A stretch of DNA of 46,419 nt from an uncultured Prevotellaceae bacterium (GTDB lineage: Bacteria > Bacteroidota > Bacteroidia > Bacteroidales > Muribaculaceae). The stretch lies in the NCBI GenBank assembly GCA_900320055.1, contig ONQS01000035.1, positions 1 to 46,419 of the forward strand, written 5' to 3'. The notes below the pieces were generated by a model. The model saw nothing but the letters and a program-made list of their open reading frames with translations. It was not told the DNA's origin and ran no database searches. Both the position numbers and the translations under genes were made by a program. Below, one piece after another: positions 26,731 to 33,354 of this stretch (within the stretch, counting starts at the first letter, position 1; each line of letters opens with the position of its first letter).

Positions 26731-27603
26731 TCAATTCCAGCCGGTCACTTTGCCGTTCTTTATATAGATGTACATGTTCTTATACACCCATTGCTGGCCG
26801 TAACTGGCGGAGTTGATGTGCTCGGGCTGTCCTTTTGCAATCCTAACCAGGTCGGAAGCCATGCCAACCTTAACATTGCCGTCAAGAGCAGCATCAACCA
26901 TTTCCTTGCCGTATTTCTTGGCGTATGAGTCAATGTCTGACTTCGGGATGAAGTTGTCCATGCTCTCGACCGCTGTTGCTATTCCGCCATCGTTCACAAG
27001 GTAATAACCTGCCTTCATCACGTCAGGCATTGCGATGATCTCCTTGAATGTCCATGTTGTTTTGTGGGCATCTATCTTTTCTCCTGTATCGAAGTCGTGA
27101 AGAGTGTATGAGCGGAACACGAATTTTTTGTCCTTGTTGACTCGTTCATATTTTTCCTTGAAACCGAGTGTGATGAAAGGAAAGAAACCGATGAATTGGG
27201 TATGGTTCTCGAAATAGACTTCTTCTCCTGTTTCTTTGTCTTCAAGGATAAGGAAGTACCCGGTAAGCTGTCCTCTGATTTTTTTCTCTTCGATGCCTGT
27301 TACATGGAATGTCTTTCCCTGGACTTCATTAAAACTCACTTTTCCGTCAAGCCAAGTACTCCCATCGGTAACCTTTATGCCCTTGCCGAAACGGCCTTCA
27401 GGGTTGATTGACGATTTATAGGATGATGATACAGGAATGACGAAAAGGTCTTGGCCGACATAGTACTGTACAAACCTCATCACATTCTTTGTGCTGTCGT
27501 ACCGGTACTCAATCGCATTATTTGGCTTTGCCGCTGATGCCACTCTCACCTGTGCCGCTGTGATGAGCGGCAGCAAGGCGAGAAAGATTGCTAACTTTCT
27601 CAT
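26731..27603 (-). CDS. Secreted protein with SmpA/OmlA-like C-terminus
   Basis: This 290-residue exported protein has a signal peptide (1-17, ending TAAQ). The middle region is beta-rich (GKGIKVTDGSTWLDGKVSF, TGIEEKKIRGQLTGYFLIL). The C-terminal 50 residues follow the SmpA/OmlA (BamE-like) pattern: KVGMASDLVRIAKGQPEHIN, then YGQQWVYKNMYIYIKNGKVT. It lies 3 nt after the repressor gene on the same strand, so it should be expressed in the lysogen. A cell-surface role that changes the host, as in lysogenic conversion, is an inference from position. Confidence 0.65.
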   Translation of the reverse strand: MRKLAIFLALLPLITAAQVRVASAAKPNNAIEYRYDSTKNVMRFVQYYVGQDLFVIPVSSSYKSSINPEGRFGKGIKVTDGSTWLDGKVSFNEVQGKTFHVTGIEEKKIRGQLTGYFLILEDKETGEEVYFENHTQFIGFFPFITLGFKEKYERVNKDKKFVFRSYTLHDFDTGEKIDAHKTTWTFKEIIAMPDVMKAGYYLVNDGGIATAVESMDNFIPKSDIDSYAKKYGKEMVDAALDGNVKVGMASDLVRIAKGQPEHINSASYGQQWVYKNMYIYIKNGKVTGWN

Positions 27604-27606
27604 GTC

Positions 27607-27930
27607 TTATTGGTTCTGTAACTGTTTGATTTTGTCCTGCAGGTTGCGGATTGTCTCCTGCTGCATTGAAATCACATCGACGAGGTTGTCGAGGCGTTTC
27701 GCCTGGGCGGTCTCGGTGTCGCCCTTGAGCATGCTGCCCTCATCACGGAGCAACCAGTTGCAATCTATCTCGGGGAATTGTTGCGCCACGGCCACCAGGG
27801 TGGCGACGTTTACGCGCTGGCCGTTGAGTTGTCGCCAAAGGTTTGCCTGGGTTGAGCCGACCTTCTTGGCGAATGCCGTTTGTGAGAGTCCGCTGTACTC
27901 GATGACAGCGAGTAATTTTTCGGTAATCAT
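27607..27930 (-). CDS. XRE-family helix-turn-helix repressor
   Basis: This 107-residue protein has a CI/Cro-type helix-turn-helix in its first 65 residues (VIEYSGLSQTAFAKKVGSTQ, then ANLWRQLNGQRVNVATLVAV). A coiled-coil C-terminus follows (VDVISMQQETIRNLQDKIKQ), probably for dimerisation. The position, divergent from the long plus-strand early operon with the dyad ATAATACG/CGTATTAT between them, makes it the likely maintenance repressor. No self-cleavage domain is present, so an SOS-type induction through RecA is not expected from this protein alone. Confidence 0.85.
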   Translation of the reverse strand: MITEKLLAVIEYSGLSQTAFAKKVGSTQANLWRQLNGQRVNVATLVAVAQQFPEIDCNWLLRDEGSMLKGDTETAQAKRLDNLVDVISMQQETIRNLQDKIKQLQNQ

Positions 27931-27992
27931 AGAGCATTGTGTATTTATTGGTTTTATAGTGCTTTTGTTAATTATGGTTAAATATCGCCCAA

Positions 27993-28033
27993 ATAATACG
28001 GAAAGGTATTGTTATTATACAAAAACGTATTAT
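27993..28033. promoter_or_regulatory. Dyad operator over the early promoter
   Basis: ATAATACG (27993-28000) and CGTATTAT (28026-28033) are perfect inverted repeats flanking an inner GTAT/ATAC pair (28006-28009 and 28017-28020). They straddle the -33/-7 region of the early operon, as expected for the XRE repressor. The binding is inferred. Confidence 0.5.
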
Positions 28034-28038
28034 CTTTG
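28009..28038 (+). promoter_or_regulatory. Early promoter of the element
   Basis: TTG (28009-28011), a 19-nt spacer and TATCTTTG (28031-28038). It precedes the gene at 28118, with an AT-rich leader of about 75 nt. Confidence 0.7.
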
Positions 28039-28117
28039 CAACATACAAACATTAACAACGCAAAGTTAAGTGAAAGTTTTTTAATATCAAAACATTTTTA
28101 ATCAAAAAGTTACGAAC

Positions 28118-28426
28118 ATGGAAGAGAAAAATTTGAACGAGGCACAGGTCGCCGAGCAGACCACCTCACAGGAGAACGTGAACGAGCAGGTCAACGAAAT
28201 GACCGAGTTGGAAATCCTCAAGGGCGAGAACGAGCTACTGCAGAAGCAGTACGAGAGCGAGAAGAAGTCTTGCCTCCGCTACTACCGCCAGATGAACATG
28301 CTGAAGCAAGCCATCACCAAGCTCACCGAAGAGGGGAAGGTCACCGAGGAGGATGTCGTGAAGGCAGTCCTTGCTGGTCAGAACCTGATGAGCCTTGAAG
28401 ACCTGCTTTTCACCCTGGCGGACTAA
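28118..28426 (+). CDS. Small acidic coiled-coil protein, first early gene
   Basis: This 102-residue protein has a Gln/Glu-rich N-terminus (NEAQVAEQTTSQENVNEQ) and a long predicted coiled coil (EILKGENELLQKQYESEKKS, about 33-75). No family is recognised. As first gene after the early promoter and repressor operator it could act early in the lytic switch, but nothing in the sequence shows how. It is followed by a 595-nt gene-free, highly structured stretch. Confidence 0.7.
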   Translation: MEEKNLNEAQVAEQTTSQENVNEQVNEMTELEILKGENELLQKQYESEKKSCLRYYRQMNMLKQAITKLTEEGKVTEEDVVKAVLAGQNLMSLEDLLFTLAD

Positions 28427-28439
28427 CCACTAAGCACAT

Positions 28440-28800
28440 TCCGAAGTTTGGTCAACTTCACGGCCTCTCGCGATGAGGGCCGCCGCAGTAGCACAAGAGC
28501 AGTGCCGCCCATGCCCGGGCAAGATGGAGAGTGCGAGTCCTCCCTGCGGAACACAGCAGAGTTCCTTGACATGATGGCTGCAAGATAGTAGAAGGCTACA
28601 GACTTGCGACAAATCCAGCCGCCCGAGCTGGTGGTGTGACCAGGCACCGTGAACCTGGCGGGGACAATCGTAACTGGCCCCGAGAACCCAGTGACGAGTA
28701 AGAACGAAAACGACAATAGTATCTGCCATACAACATATACGATTGAGATTTGCTCATAAGGTCCCGCAAGGGACACCCCGCTAAGCCGATGGGGGTACGA
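28440..28800 (+). ncRNA. Candidate structured RNA region A
   Basis: This stretch has no plus-strand gene but a dense chain of perfect stems. They include GAAGTT/AACTTC (28443-28459), a small cloverleaf (28483-28549), GCAAG/CTTGC enclosing GTAG/CTAC (28580-28607) and CCAGC/GCTGG (28615-28631). CCAGG/CCTGG (28640-28658) and GTCCC/GGGAC with a GCAA tetraloop (28761-28774) follow. A long-range 8-bp stem CAATCGTA/TACGATTG (28665-28672 with 28738-28745) encloses ACTGG/CCAGT. This argues for a folded RNA rather than coding DNA. The family is not recognised; some stems exclude each other. Confidence 0.55.
28483..28550 (+). ncRNA. Mini tRNA-like cloverleaf
   Basis: Stems occur in tRNA order: CCGCAG/CTGCGG (28483-28488 with 28544-28549), TA linker, GCAC/GTGC, one base, GCCC/GGGC (6-nt loop), 5-nt variable region and GGAG/CTCC. 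The last loop contains GCGAGT. At 67 nt and with 4-bp arms it is smaller than a normal tRNA. It is unlikely to be a decoding tRNA. Confidence 0.4.
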
Positions 28801-28844
28801 TCTATGTCCTGGAGGGGCATGGTGGGCCAAAGGAACTGGCGGTC

Positions 28845-28923
28845 GGGACGGTAGCTCGGATAATAACTTGGTAGAGCGCTCGTGATGAACGAGAGGTTGG
28901 CGGTTCGAATCCGTCCTGTCCCA
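28845..28923 (+). tRNA. tRNA-like gene with abnormal D-loop and anticodon loop
   Basis: The acceptor GGGACGG/CTGTCCC (one G-U), D stem GCTC/GAGC, stem CTCGT/ACGAG, 5-nt variable region AGGTT and T arm GGCGG-TTCGAAT-CCGTC are all in place, with discriminator A at 28923. But the D-loop has 16 nt and the anticodon loop only 5 (GATGA). With two more bases the loop would resemble tRNA-Ile (GAT). It is either a decayed phage tRNA or a tRNA mimic; no CCA is encoded. Confidence 0.6.
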
Positions 28924-29021
28924 CACCTAATTTGTGTGTTTTTCATGGTATTTATAAGTGCTCCCGCCCATGTCGTGAGACACAGCGGGTTCTTTTGATA
29001 ACAACTAACATTTTACGATAT

Positions 29022-29222
29022 ATGGAGACAATGACAACAAACACTACGGACACCATCCGTAACATGGAGGTCGGCGATGTGCTGACCTTCCCCATCGAGA
29101 AGGCCGACACCATCCGCACCATCGTGTGGACACGTCTGCTGCCTGAACGGTCAAGGGGTATGCGCTGGACTACGATCCTGGACAAGGAACTTGCCACCAT
29201 CACATTGAAGCGCATAGCATGA
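29022..29222 (+). CDS. Small protein of unknown function
   Basis: This 66-residue protein contains the segment MEVGDVLTFPIEKADTIRTI, resembling small phage proteins with a GD-turn beta fold, and a basic C-terminus. The ATG at 29022 follows an AT-rich leader with AACTAACATTTTACG. It ends in an ATGA overlap with the next gene, so translation is probably coupled. Family and function are unknown. Confidence 0.6.
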   Translation: METMTTNTTDTIRNMEVGDVLTFPIEKADTIRTIVWTRLLPERSRGMRWTTILDKELATITLKRIA

Positions 29223-29443
29223 CACGCCAGGACATCGAGAACCGCCTGCTTGAGAACATCCTCGCAGTGACCGCAGGGATGACGGTGGGCAAGCGCAAAG
29301 CCGCCCGCATCGTGGGTGGCGAAAAGAAACTGGAACGGCTGCTGGTCGAAGGAAAGGTCGGCTGCACCGGAAAAGGAAAGGGCCAGAGCGGAAAGTGGCG
29401 CTTTGACCTGTCCCAGGTACTGCAACACTGCAGGCCTGCATAA
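29219..29443 (+). CDS. Small basic protein, possibly DNA-binding
   Basis: This 74-residue basic protein overlaps the preceding gene by 4 nt (ATGA). The sequence TVGKRKAARIVGGEKKLERL followed by LVEGKVGCTGKGKGQSGKWR looks like a small helix-turn-helix followed by a beta wing. Such proteins occur in Bacteroidota phages and conjugative elements. No named family can be given. Confidence 0.55.
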   Translation: MTRQDIENRLLENILAVTAGMTVGKRKAARIVGGEKKLERLLVEGKVGCTGKGKGQSGKWRFDLSQVLQHCRPA

Positions 29444-29452
29444 CTGCCACAA

Positions 29453-29471
29453 AAGTCAAACAATTTAATTC
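29453..29471 (+). promoter_or_regulatory. Leader element copy 1 (AAGTCAAAC type)
   Basis: AAGTCAAACAATTTAATTC, with one extra A relative to the consensus, precedes the ATG at 29482. It is one of six copies in the element. Here it occurs without the upstream promoter part. Confidence 0.65.
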
Positions 29472-29481
29472 ACGGAAAGAA

Positions 29482-29655
29482 ATGAAGAAGTTTTTTATCA
29501 TCGTATCGGTCGCCCTGCTGCTGATGAGTTACATCCTCATCCCTGCTGACGCGCCTGTTGAGACCGTACGCAAGTGGCTTGCCACCGAGGTCTTCGCACT
29601 CGCATTGCTCTACTTCGTGTTCCACATGGTGGGCTGGGAGAAGAGCAATCGTTAA
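29482..29655 (+). CDS. Small two-helix membrane protein
   Basis: This 57-residue protein has two predicted membrane segments (FFIIVSVALLLMSYIL, about 4-19, and VFALALLYFVFHMVGW, about 37-52) joined by a short loop PADAPVETVRKWLATE. The size and topology recall holin-like or superinfection-type phage membrane proteins, but its early position speaks against a lysis role. It is preceded by leader copy 1, and its stop codon lies inside the GTTAAA start of the next promoter module. Confidence 0.65.
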   Translation: MKKFFIIVSVALLLMSYILIPADAPVETVRKWLATEVFALALLYFVFHMVGWEKSNR

Positions 29656-29768
29656 ACAATGTTGGTGGGTCAAAAATAACGGCAATTCCGTTGCCCGTAA
29701 TCCGCCAATAATCACTATCTTTACAATGCTTTAATTACTATAAGTCAAACATTTAATTCTTACGAAAC
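29651..29768 (+). promoter_or_regulatory. Promoter-leader module copy 1
   Basis: GTTAAA (29651), GTTGGTGGG (29661), inverted repeat GGCAA/TTGCC (29681-29695), -7-like TATCTTTA (29716-29723) and leader AAGTCAAACATTTAATTCT (29742-29760), then ATG 29769. The GTTGGTG to -7 distance is 55 nt, as in the other two copies at 38389 and 44570. Confidence 0.7.
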
Positions 29769-30425
29769 ATGGAAAAGAAAGAATTGAAAAAAAGCGTGTT
29801 TGAGACGCTGAACGCAATCGACGTCAACGAACACACCGAGAAGAAGAACGGGCTGACCTATCTGAGTTGGCCGTGGGCATGGGCAACCGTCAAGGGGCTT
29901 TACCCCGACACCGCCTATGAGGTACGCCATTGGGACGGCAAGCCGTTCTACTATGATGAGGTACTCGGCTACATGGTTGAGACCTCGGTCACCATCCAAG
30001 GCGAGACCAAGACAATGTGGCTGCCTGTGATGGACAGCAAGAACAAGGCTCAAAAAGCGCAGCCGTACACATACACCGTTTTCTACAAAGGTGGCAAGAG
30101 CGAAGAAAAGACTGTCGAGGCCGCGACGATGTTCGACATCAACACCGCAATCATGCGTTGCCTGGTCAAGAACCTTGCGATGTTCGGGTTGGGGTTGTAC
30201 ATCTATGCCGGTGAGGATCTGCCCGCAGCTGTTGTCGAGCAAGCCAAGGAAGCCGCAGCCGCTGAGTTGCCACAGGCCATCGAAGAGATGAAGTCTGTAA
30301 AGAGCCGCGACGAATACCTCGCTTGCTGGGACAAATGGGCTCGCAAGCGCCCTGAATTTAGTGTCAATGGGCATGACTTCTACAAAATCGCTGTCGAGAT
30401 TGGCTCAAAATTCCCTCAGCAGTAA
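29769..30425 (+). CDS. DUF1071 (Sak3-type) single-strand annealing protein
   Basis: This 218-residue phage recombinase probably anneals complementary single strands during replication and recombination. The DUF1071 signature is clear: KNGLTYLSWPWAWATVKGLY near residue 27, GYMVETSVTIQGETKTMWLP near 67, and then MDSKNKAQ and TAIMRCLVKNLAMFGLGLYI near 130. It stands directly before a PD-(D/E)XK nuclease gene. This is the usual annealase-exonuclease pairing, analogous to Red beta/exo. It is transcribed from promoter-leader module copy 1. Confidence 0.85.
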   Translation: MEKKELKKSVFETLNAIDVNEHTEKKNGLTYLSWPWAWATVKGLYPDTAYEVRHWDGKPFYYDEVLGYMVETSVTIQGETKTMWLPVMDSKNKAQKAQPYTYTVFYKGGKSEEKTVEAATMFDINTAIMRCLVKNLAMFGLGLYIYAGEDLPAAVVEQAKEAAAAELPQAIEEMKSVKSRDEYLACWDKWARKRPEFSVNGHDFYKIAVEIGSKFPQQ

Positions 30426-30437
30426 TTTTCTACGATC

Positions 30438-31478
30438 ATGATAAGATTTGAAGACCTAAAGCAGTCGGCGGTAGTGTTTAATGAGGATGCTCATACCTAC
30501 CGCCGTGGCGATGAGGAATTGAGTGGCATCACCGGCCTCATCCATTCAGTGTTGCAGTTGGGCGTTTACCCCGAGGCAAACGAGTTTGTCAAGCAGGTGC
30601 AGATCCCGAAGGCTGGGCACTACGGCACTTGCGTCCACAAGGCCATTCAGACCTTTGACACCATCGGCATCGAGGCCACCCAGTTCCCCGAGGTTGTTCA
30701 CCACACCCGCGACTATGGTGATGTGTTGTTCCCTGCCCATGACGTGTCCTACGAGTTGCACCTCTACCGCACCCACAAGCCGACCAAATGCCGCACACTT
30801 GCCAGCGAGTTCACCGTTTCACATGGTCACTATGCGTCGCAGATTGACAGCACATGGGTCGATGATGATGACAACATCTACCTGGTGGACTTCAAGACCA
30901 ACAACCTGGATTATTACCCCGGCGGCAAGGCTGGCCTCATGGAGTACCTGTCATGGCAGCTCAGTTGCTATGCGGTGATGTTCGAGTTGCAGACGGGTTT
31001 GAAGGTCAAAGGGCTCTATGGTCTATGGATCCGCAAAGAGGACTGCGAGAGATGGGAAATCGCACGCATACCTGACGAGCAGGTTCTCAAGTTGTTGGAG
31101 ACTGAACTGGTCGTCAACCCCGACGGCTATCCTCATTTCCTCTACATCAATGAGGGGATGCAGGTGTACAACACTAAGGCCGATATGGTGGAAGCACCCA
31201 CCAAAGGTCTGGTGGTGCCACAGGAAATCACCACGGCAATCGCCAACCTGGTCAAGGCCGAGAAGGCCGCCAAGCTGATGAAGGAGAAACTGCGGGAACT
31301 CATGGAGAAGCATGGTGTCACCAAGTGGGAGTGCGATGCCTTCACCGCATCCATCGGCAAGGACAGTGTCGCCAATAGTTTTGACGCTAAGGCGCTGGAA
31401 ACTGCCGATCCCGAGACCTATAAGAAATATCTCAAGAGCGTAAAGAGAAAAGGAAGTTTTACCATTAAAGCGAAGTAA
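30438..31478 (+). CDS. PD-(D/E)XK-family nuclease
   Basis: This 346-residue protein belongs to the RecB-like/phage exonuclease type. The core has HKAI near residue 62, then ASQIDSTWVDDDDNIYLVDF followed by KTNN (about 130-153). This holds the metal-binding aspartates and the catalytic lysine. LSWQLSCYAVMFELQTGLKV follows near 170. A basic, helical C-terminus (LVKAEKAAKLMKEKLRELME) may bind DNA. It follows the annealing protein after 12 nt and probably resects ends to produce its single-stranded substrate. Confidence 0.8.
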   Translation: MIRFEDLKQSAVVFNEDAHTYRRGDEELSGITGLIHSVLQLGVYPEANEFVKQVQIPKAGHYGTCVHKAIQTFDTIGIEATQFPEVVHHTRDYGDVLFPAHDVSYELHLYRTHKPTKCRTLASEFTVSHGHYASQIDSTWVDDDDNIYLVDFKTNNLDYYPGGKAGLMEYLSWQLSCYAVMFELQTGLKVKGLYGLWIRKEDCERWEIARIPDEQVLKLLETELVVNPDGYPHFLYINEGMQVYNTKADMVEAPTKGLVVPQEITTAIANLVKAEKAAKLMKEKLRELMEKHGVTKWECDAFTASIGKDSVANSFDAKALETADPETYKKYLKSVKRKGSFTIKAK

Positions 31479-31484
31479 TCAGTT

Positions 31485-31925
31485 ATGATGACAGTAGATG
31501 ATATGATGTCAACACTAAAGGACATCAACCGATTAAAGAACTTCGTCAATGGTGGGTATCTCAATGCTATCGGCCGCCCAAATGGCGAGGATGAGTATAA
31601 TCCAACCATTTACAAGTTTGGTCGAGGGTTCAACAAGGATGACAGGTTCAATGCTTGCCCGACCCACTCAATTAGATATAATTCGTGGAAGGGAATATAT
31701 GGCAATAGCGGCTGTTCAAGCATCTTGAGTATTGGAAACGATACGTTGTTTTGGCGTTGCTTTGACCAATACCTTAACCAGCACCAAGACGAAATTCTTA
31801 ATGCAGTTGCCGACCTCATGCAGATTGAACTGCAAAAGAACATCGACGTATTGAAAGATGAACGGCAACGAATTTCAAACACTATTGATTTATTAACGAA
31901 AGGAGGACAAGATGTCACTGAATAA
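31485..31925 (+). CDS. Unknown early protein
   Basis: This 146-residue protein lies between the nuclease and ssb genes. The N-terminal half is beta-rich (GGYLNAIGRPNGEDEYNPTI) and the C-terminal half helical (NQHQDEILNAVADLMQIELQ). It overlaps the ssb start by 14 nt, and the strong ribosome-binding site of ssb (AAAGGAGG at 31899-31906) lies in its last codons. The family is not recognised. Confidence 0.6.
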   Translation: MMTVDDMMSTLKDINRLKNFVNGGYLNAIGRPNGEDEYNPTIYKFGRGFNKDDRFNACPTHSIRYNSWKGIYGNSGCSSILSIGNDTLFWRCFDQYLNQHQDEILNAVADLMQIELQKNIDVLKDERQRISNTIDLLTKGGQDVTE

Positions 31926-32385
31926 GAGTTTTCTTATCGGCAACGTCGGCAAGGATCCCGACGTGAGAGCCAACGATAACGGCAAGTGGGCGACCTTCAC
32001 CCTCGCCACTACCGACCGTGCATACACCACATCAAAGGGTGTTCAAGTCCCGGAACGTACCGAGTGGCACAACATCGTTGTCAGTCACCCTGGACTGGTG
32101 GGAGTTGTTGAGCAGTACGTCCGCAAGGGCACCAAGCTGTTCATCGAGGGCAAGATCAGGACAAGGAAGTACACCGACCGCAGCAACAACGAGAGGTACG
32201 TCACCGAAATCTACGTTGACAACTTCGAGTTGCTGGGTGGCCGTCCCGAGCAAGCCAGTGCTCCAGCCCCTGGCGCACCTGCCCCTGCGGCACCAAACCC
32301 TAACCCTCCGTTCTACAACCAGCAGCGCAGTCAGGCACCCGGTGCTCCCTCGTTTGGCGGGAGCGGCAACCCTGCACCTTACTGA
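31912..32385 (+). CDS. ssb: Single-stranded DNA-binding protein
   Basis: This OB-fold SSB has 157 residues. The family start LNKSFLIGNVGKDPDVRAND, the ERTEWHNIVV segment near residue 45 and the EQYVRKGTKLFIEGKIRTRK region near 65 are canonical. The C-terminal third is Pro/Ala/Gln-rich and ends GNPAPY. The acidic DDDIPF-type tip that binds partner proteins is missing, as in some phage SSBs. It has a strong Shine-Dalgarno sequence, rare in this genome. It acts with the annealing protein and nuclease upstream. Confidence 0.93.
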   Translation: MSLNKSFLIGNVGKDPDVRANDNGKWATFTLATTDRAYTTSKGVQVPERTEWHNIVVSHPGLVGVVEQYVRKGTKLFIEGKIRTRKYTDRSNNERYVTEIYVDNFELLGGRPEQASAPAPGAPAPAAPNPNPPFYNQQRSQAPGAPSFGGSGNPAPY

Positions 32386-32386
32386 T

Positions 32387-32644
32387 ATGGCACGCAAGGT
32401 TGAATGCGGGCAATTCCTCGTCATCGAGGCAACCCGCGCTGAGATGCACCGCGCATGCGGCTCCCCTGGTATCTGCGACTACTGCGGCAAGGTCTCCGAC
32501 AATGGTTACTACATCGCAGTCATCAACCAATGGTTCTGCCCCAAGTGCTACGAGGAGTGGAAAAAGGATGCGAGGTATTATCCCCAGGACAGACCTGTCG
32601 AAGAGCGGAATTATCAGTATTACTCCAAACTGCTTTGCGTATGA
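32387..32644 (+). CDS. Small zinc-binding-type protein
   Basis: This 85-residue protein has two Cys pairs, CDYCGK near residue 28 and CPKCYEEW near 47, which should form one treble-clef or ribbon-type zinc site. It starts one base after the ssb stop and ends in an ATGA overlap with the next gene. The basic and aromatic C-terminus carries no known motif. It may bind nucleic acid or a partner protein; no family is recognised. Confidence 0.6.
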   Translation: MARKVECGQFLVIEATRAEMHRACGSPGICDYCGKVSDNGYYIAVINQWFCPKCYEEWKKDARYYPQDRPVEERNYQYYSKLLCV

Positions 32645-33087
32645 TAATCCACCTGCGAAAAGACCAGGGCCACGTCACCGACCAAAGGACGCTTGACCAG
32701 TGCATGGCTTGGCTCCCGAATGGTGACTATGTGGCGACCATTGAGACCAGGGCGCAATGGGAGAAGCGGCAACCCCGCTCACTCAGCCAGAACGCCCTGT
32801 TCTATGTGTGGTGCTCCTCGATCGCCAACTTCTTCAACGCGACCTATGGCGATGATCACTGGAACAAGGACAACGTTCACGACCTTTTCTGTGAGATGTT
32901 CAAGCAGCCTTTCGTGCTGCCTAACGGCCAGGTCATCGACAAGTGGGTGGAGACATCGAAGCTCACCAAGAAGCAGATGACCGAGTTCATGAACAAGATC
33001 CAGTCCTATATGGCCACCGAGCACGGGGCAACCGTACCGCTGCCCGATGATGACAAGTACAGGGACTTCCAACTGGAATACAGTTAA
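32641..33087 (+). CDS. NinB-like recombination protein (tentative)
   Basis: This 148-residue protein resembles lambda NinB (Orf). The segment EKRQPRSLSQNALFYVWCSS (about 40-59) matches the conserved RxLxQNaxxhaxl motif. HDLFCEMFKQPFVLPNGQVI follows, then the SKLTKKQMTEFMNKIQSYMA helix. NinB binds single-stranded DNA and helps recombination, which suits the preceding ssb and annealase genes. It is the last gene before the 1.4-kb structured region and is followed by a perfect terminator. Confidence 0.5.
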   Translation: MIIHLRKDQGHVTDQRTLDQCMAWLPNGDYVATIETRAQWEKRQPRSLSQNALFYVWCSSIANFFNATYGDDHWNKDNVHDLFCEMFKQPFVLPNGQVIDKWVETSKLTKKQMTEFMNKIQSYMATEHGATVPLPDDDKYRDFQLEYS

Positions 33088-33127
33088 TTTTTTCATAACT
33101 ACTTAACGAGACTTTTGCATTTTCTAT

Positions 33128-33156
33128 CCACCGGCCACCTGTGAAGGCCGCCGTGG
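33128..33156 (+). ncRNA. Stem-loop at the start of structured region B
   Basis: CCAC (33128-33131) and GGCC (33133-33136) pair with GGCC (33146-33149) and GTGG (33153-33156). It follows an imperfect -7 box (GACTTTTG, 33110-33117) that could start region B. Confidence 0.35.
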
Positions 33157-33202
33157 GTTTTCCAATGTTTTAAGGTTATTAGTTAATGTTTAAAGATGGT
33201 TT

Positions 33203-33226
33203 ACCCCGCTCGTGCAGCGGGGTTTT
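33203..33226 (+). terminator. Intrinsic terminator after the NinB-like gene
   Basis: ACCCCGCT (33203-33210) and AGCGGGGT (33216-33223) form a perfect 8-bp stem with a 5-nt loop, followed by TTT. It separates the upstream operon from the structured region. Confidence 0.85.
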
Positions 33227-33243
33227 CATGGCGGTGACGGTCG

Positions 33244-33306
33244 GCGCGTGAAAAATGAACTCTTGAAAAAGCCGCGCGTCCCTGGTCCGATTCCAGGGCT
33301 GCCTCA
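33244..33306 (+). ncRNA. T-arm-like hairpin element
   Basis: CCCTGG and CCAGGG (33280-33285, 33293-33298) enclose the 7-nt loop TCCGATT, nearly the same T-loop (TCCRATT) as in the tRNA-like RNA at 34338. GCGCG/CGCGC (33244-33277) lies just upstream. The acceptor-like pairing is poor. It may be a decayed tRNA. Confidence 0.35.
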
Positions 33307-33354
33307 CAGTAATTTCTTTTTCATAATGATTAAAGATTTGGAGTTATTACATTT

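Noticed and set aside
28423-28926. Long minus-strand open frames (167, 116 and 99 residues) across structured region A
   Set aside because: Their products (e.g. the WDRTDSNRQP- and GTGRIRTANL-type stretches) are the familiar false proteins read from the antisense of tRNA-like DNA. Stems on the plus strand explain the region better.
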